A stretch of 64,000 nt of DNA from Glycomyces sp. YM15 (GTDB taxonomy: Bacteria > Actinomycetota > Actinomycetes > Mycobacteriales > Micromonosporaceae). A model generated the notes under the pieces. That model searched no databases, had not been told where the DNA came from, and saw nothing but the letters and a program-made list of their open reading frames with translations. The translations under genes were made by a program, and so were the position numbers. Every line of letters begins with the position of its first letter. Position 1 is the stretch's first letter. The stretch covers positions 1 through 64,000 of the forward strand of contig NZ_JAERMK010000009.1 of assembly GCF_016918015.1 (NCBI RefSeq). The letters are read 5' to 3'. This document shows positions 61,544 to 64,000 of the stretch, piece by piece.

Positions 61544-63084
61544 CCTCCATGCCCACCGTCCGCAATCTGAGCCCTCTCCGCCGCGCGGCCGTCTCCGGTG
61601 CCGGACTCGGCGCCGCCGTCGGCCTCGGCGCGGCGCTCGCCTACACGACCCCGCCCGCGGTGTACGTGCCGTACATGGCGTCGGTGCTGATCGCGGAAGC
61701 CGTCGTCGTGGCCCGCACCGTGCAGCGCCGCATGGCCGACACCGGTTCGGCGAGCCTCCGGGAACTCGTGTCGCCGCGCAACCGCCGCGCGCGCCAGCGC
61801 CGTGAGAAGAAGGCCCGGCGCCTGAACGCCGAGCTGAAGCTGCTCGGCGACCGGCTCAAAGCGGGCTTCACCACCGACACGGCCGAACGGCTCGAGGCGA
61901 TCGCCGGTGACAAGTCGCTCCCGGCGGTGTCGCGGTCGCTGGCCGAGCGCGCCCTCGCCGACTGGCGCGAGCGGCCCGCCCCCGCCGCGGATCTCGCCGA
62001 CCAGCATTTCGACGTCGTGTTCGTCTCGAACTTCAACCTCGGCGGCGGCACGACGCAGAGCAACCGCAACGAGATCGAGATGCTGCGGGCCGCGGGTAAG
62101 CGGGTCGGCCTCATCCACCACCCGCTGTATCAGAACCACAGTGCACGCCCGATCAACGCCAAGATCCTGAACCTGGTGGACGGGGAGCAGGTGCGGCTGA
62201 TCGAGGGCGACCGGAAGCTCTCGTGCGACCTGCTGCTCATGCGGTTCCCGCCGTTCGCCTCGCGGCTGCGGGACGACCTGCCGGAGATCGACGCCGCCCG
62301 CAAGATGCTCGTCGTCAACCAGGCGCCGATGACCTACTACAGCCTCGGCACGGGCCACCGCCCCGTCTGGGACGTGCAGACCGTGCACCGCAACCTGCGC
62401 GACTGGATCGGCGACCACCACTGGCGCACGGTCGGCCCGCTGGTGCGCCAGGCGCTCACCGACTGCCACGGGAGCGAACTCCGCGAGGTCGACCTGTCGT
62501 CGGGGCACTGGTATCCGTCGTTCGACACCGCGGCCGTCCCGCGGCGGGACGAGTCACCGGTCCCGGGCGTCGCGCGCGTCGGCAGGCACTCGCGCGACCA
62601 CGTCTCGAAGTGGCCCGAGCTCGCCGCCGACCTGCGCAGCGCCTATCCCGACCGGGAGGACGTGGCGGTCCGCGTGCTCGGCGGCGTCGAGATCCCGCGC
62701 CGCATCCTCGGGCGCCTGCCGCGCAACTGGTCGTCGACCGCGTTCGACTCGGTCGACGTCGGCGAGTTCCTGCAGCACCTGGACTTCTATGTCTACTTCG
62801 TGAACTCGGCGCTGCTGGAGGCGTTCGGCCGCGCCCCGGTGGAGGCCATGGCGGCCGGCGTGCCGACCGTGCTCCCGCCCCGGTTCCGGCCGGTCTTCGG
62901 CGACGGCGCCCTGTACGCGGAGCCCGCGGAGGTCGCCGGGGTCCTCGACGATCTGCGCGGCGACCACGACCGGTACCTGAAGCAGCGCCGGATCGGGCGC
63001 GACACGGTGGAGCGCTTGTTCAGCCATGAGGCCCATCGCAGTCGATTCCGATCGCTCGGCATCGACCTCGACGGGCCTCAGTGA
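61540..63084 (+). CDS. GT4-like glycosyltransferase with N-terminal membrane segment (cluster gene 5)
   Basis: The 514-residue paralogue of cluster gene 1 shares FNLGGGTTQSNRNEIEMLR, LIHHPLYQNHSARPINAKIL, RVGRHSRDHVSKWPE, GGVEIPRRILGRLPRNW and EAFGRAPVEAMAAGVPTVLP. It differs by an N-terminal extension of ~150 residues with two hydrophobic helices (AAVSGAGLGAAVGLGAALAY, YVPYMASVLIAEAVVVA) and a basic, charged coil (NRRARQRREKKARRLNAEL). This probably docks it at the membrane. A GTG at 61540 overlaps the previous stop (GTGA); an ATG 9 bp further is an alternative. Ends the cluster on this strand. Confidence 0.85.
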   Translation: MTSMPTVRNLSPLRRAAVSGAGLGAAVGLGAALAYTTPPAVYVPYMASVLIAEAVVVARTVQRRMADTGSASLRELVSPRNRRARQRREKKARRLNAELKLLGDRLKAGFTTDTAERLEAIAGDKSLPAVSRSLAERALADWRERPAPAADLADQHFDVVFVSNFNLGGGTTQSNRNEIEMLRAAGKRVGLIHHPLYQNHSARPINAKILNLVDGEQVRLIEGDRKLSCDLLLMRFPPFASRLRDDLPEIDAARKMLVVNQAPMTYYSLGTGHRPVWDVQTVHRNLRDWIGDHHWRTVGPLVRQALTDCHGSELREVDLSSGHWYPSFDTAAVPRRDESPVPGVARVGRHSRDHVSKWPELAADLRSAYPDREDVAVRVLGGVEIPRRILGRLPRNWSSTAFDSVDVGEFLQHLDFYVYFVNSALLEAFGRAPVEAMAAGVPTVLPPRFRPVFGDGALYAEPAEVAGVLDDLRGDHDRYLKQRRIGRDTVERLFSHEAHRSRFRSLGIDLDGPQ

Positions 63085-63093
63085 CGGGTTCGA

Positions 63094-63705
63094 TCAGGCG
63101 GCCGCGCCGGCCGCGGTCCATTCCTCAGGGTAGGGGAACGAGGCCGTCAGGTCGGCGCAGGCCGCCTCGACCTGCGAGTAGTGGGCGTCCCACTGGCATG
63201 AGATGTTGATGAGGCCCCGGTCGGCGAAGAGGAAGAAGTCGCGCCACTTCACCTCGACGTCGCCGATGACCTTCTCCCCGTAGCGGTAGATGCCATGGTG
63301 GCGGTGCACGAGCGTCGCGTGGAAGTTGTTGAGCGAGACCGTGCTGCCGAGCTTGCTGAAGTAGTCGGTGACCATGCCGGCCTGGATGTCGTACGTGGAG
63401 GTGTCGGCCCCCTCGCTCAGCAGGTACGAGGTCACGGTGATCTTGTCCTGGCCGCCTTCGGCGCCGGCCACGTAGAACACGTACGAGACGTGCTCCTCGG
63501 TGAACAGGATCTCGCGGTCCTCGCCGCTCGTGGCGGTGAAGCCCGGCGGTGGTTCGATGGCGAGCTCGACCGGCGCGGTCGGCGCAGCGGCACCGGTGGT
63601 CGCGTCGCCGATGGGCGTCTCGGGATCCTCACCGCCTCCGTCACCGGTGCAGGCTGCGACGGCGAACAGCAGGGCCATGGTCGCCAAGGCGGTCAACCTG
63701 CGCAT
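63094..63705 (-). CDS. Putative lipoprotein of unknown function
   Basis: The 203-residue product has a lipoprotein signal (ATMALLFAVAACTGDGGG, lipobox VAAC at about residue 19), a Gly/Asp/Thr-rich linker, and a folded domain of ~140 residues with a beta-rich pattern (ILFTEEHVSYVFYVAGA, KITVTSYLLSEG, YGEKVIGDVEVKWRDFFLFA). It ends with two Cys (ISCQWD, ACADL) that could pair. The shape recalls PsbP/LpqN-like lipoproteins that measure or shield ligands, but I cannot confirm a family. A GAGAGGAAG ribosome site precedes the ATG at 63705. It converges with the glycosyltransferase cluster, 9 bp apart. Confidence 0.75.
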   Translation of the reverse strand: MRRLTALATMALLFAVAACTGDGGGEDPETPIGDATTGAAAPTAPVELAIEPPPGFTATSGEDREILFTEEHVSYVFYVAGAEGGQDKITVTSYLLSEGADTSTYDIQAGMVTDYFSKLGSTVSLNNFHATLVHRHHGIYRYGEKVIGDVEVKWRDFFLFADRGLINISCQWDAHYSQVEAACADLTASFPYPEEWTAAGAAA

Positions 63706-63881
63706 GGGGCTTCCTCTCAGGGTGCTTGGGTTATCCGGAACCGGGGCTCCCCGAGCGGGGAGGGGATCGATACACACTGTACCAAGACCGGGCGACGGCC
63801 CGGTCCCGCGAGGAAGCCGGGGCGTGCTCGGTCTCAGGGTCGATTCGCAGCTCACGGGCGTACGTTCCGTGGGTCTTCGCC

Positions 63882-64000
63882 TCACGGCGGCGGCAGCGCT
63901 TCGCCCAGCAGGGCACTGAGCGAGCGGGCGTACGGGGTGCTGATGTGGTGCGAGTCCCGGTAGACCAGCGTGTTCCCGGTGATGACCGGGCATGCTCCGG
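63882..64000 (-). CDS. 3' end of an SGNH-type O-acyltransferase (partial)
   Basis: Only the last 38 codons lie in the window; the 5' part is beyond the right edge. The peptide CPVITGNTLVYRDSHHISTP followed by YARSLSALLGEALPPP matches the C-terminus of OafA/YrhL-type acyltransferases, where D-S-x-H in the SGNH domain (here YRDSHHIS) holds the catalytic Asp and His. Such enzymes O-acetylate surface polysaccharide or peptidoglycan, fitting the neighbouring glycosyltransferases. The 176-bp gap to the lipoprotein gene holds no gene. Confidence 0.75.
   Translation of the reverse strand, partial: GACPVITGNTLVYRDSHHISTPYARSLSALLGEALPPP

Overview
The window is high-GC actinobacterial chromosome. Taxonomic markers include mshA (mycothiol, an actinobacterial thiol), a SenX3/RegX3-type phosphate two-component pair beside gpmA, a fused MFS-thymidylate kinase, a type II glutamine synthetase, LPXTG surface proteins and small secreted proteins with chaplin-like repeats. 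It suggests a filamentous or sporulating actinomycete (a Glycomyces/Stackebrandtia- or Micromonospora-like lineage is possible, but I cannot fix genus from sequence alone). Both strands are densely coded, and GC-rich hairpin terminators sit at many convergent junctions.

Left part (0.2-24.3 kb) is mostly conserved housekeeping: ppa, dacB (with a secreted CBM20 alpha-amylase inserted beside it), a zincin metalloprotease, tilS, hpt (inverted here), ftsH, folE, then an unusual acidic DxDGDG-repeat protein, holB overlapping an MFS-tmk fusion, a TetR regulator, and the mshA - YbjN - gpmA - senX3 - regX3 block known from mycobacteria. This block is interrupted by a decayed TnpB remnant and by a two-gene secreted-protein unit. 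A PHO-box-like direct repeat follows regX3.

Middle part (24.3-31.5 kb) is accessory: an aldo/keto reductase, Hsp20, a SRPBCC protein, a ferredoxin-reductase-like flavoprotein, then a decaying island. In that island, the first 90 codons of an RlaP-type (RNA-repair polymerase-beta) nucleotidyltransferase abut a convergent pair made of a polynucleotide-kinase-type 3'-phosphatase and a P-loop kinase. The P-loop kinase and a divergent six-helix membrane protein exist in a second, partly broken copy 2 kb away, separated by about 1 kb of apparently non-coding, structured DNA.

Next (31.5-39.6 kb) comes a complete respiratory nitrate reductase operon narGHJI with a divergent narK. The shared promoter carries a DevR/DosR-like box and a hairpin touches the narK ribosome binding site, which fits hypoxic control. 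Then follow an ABC-2 exporter pair and a purine permease.

Right part (43.6-64 kb) is surface oriented: two LPXTG proteins, a GH95 alpha-L-fucosidase with a palindromic, probably leaderless promoter, four secreted proteins built from a repeated W-x-x-C-G-x-x-V unit, a secreted unknown, glnII, and a five-gene glycosyltransferase cluster (two paralogous GT4-like proteins at the ends, a GT4, a 1047-residue double glycosyltransferase and a membrane-anchored GT2). A lipoprotein and the 3' end of an SGNH-type O-acyltransferase close the window, so the right end looks like a cell-surface polysaccharide locus continuing off the edge.
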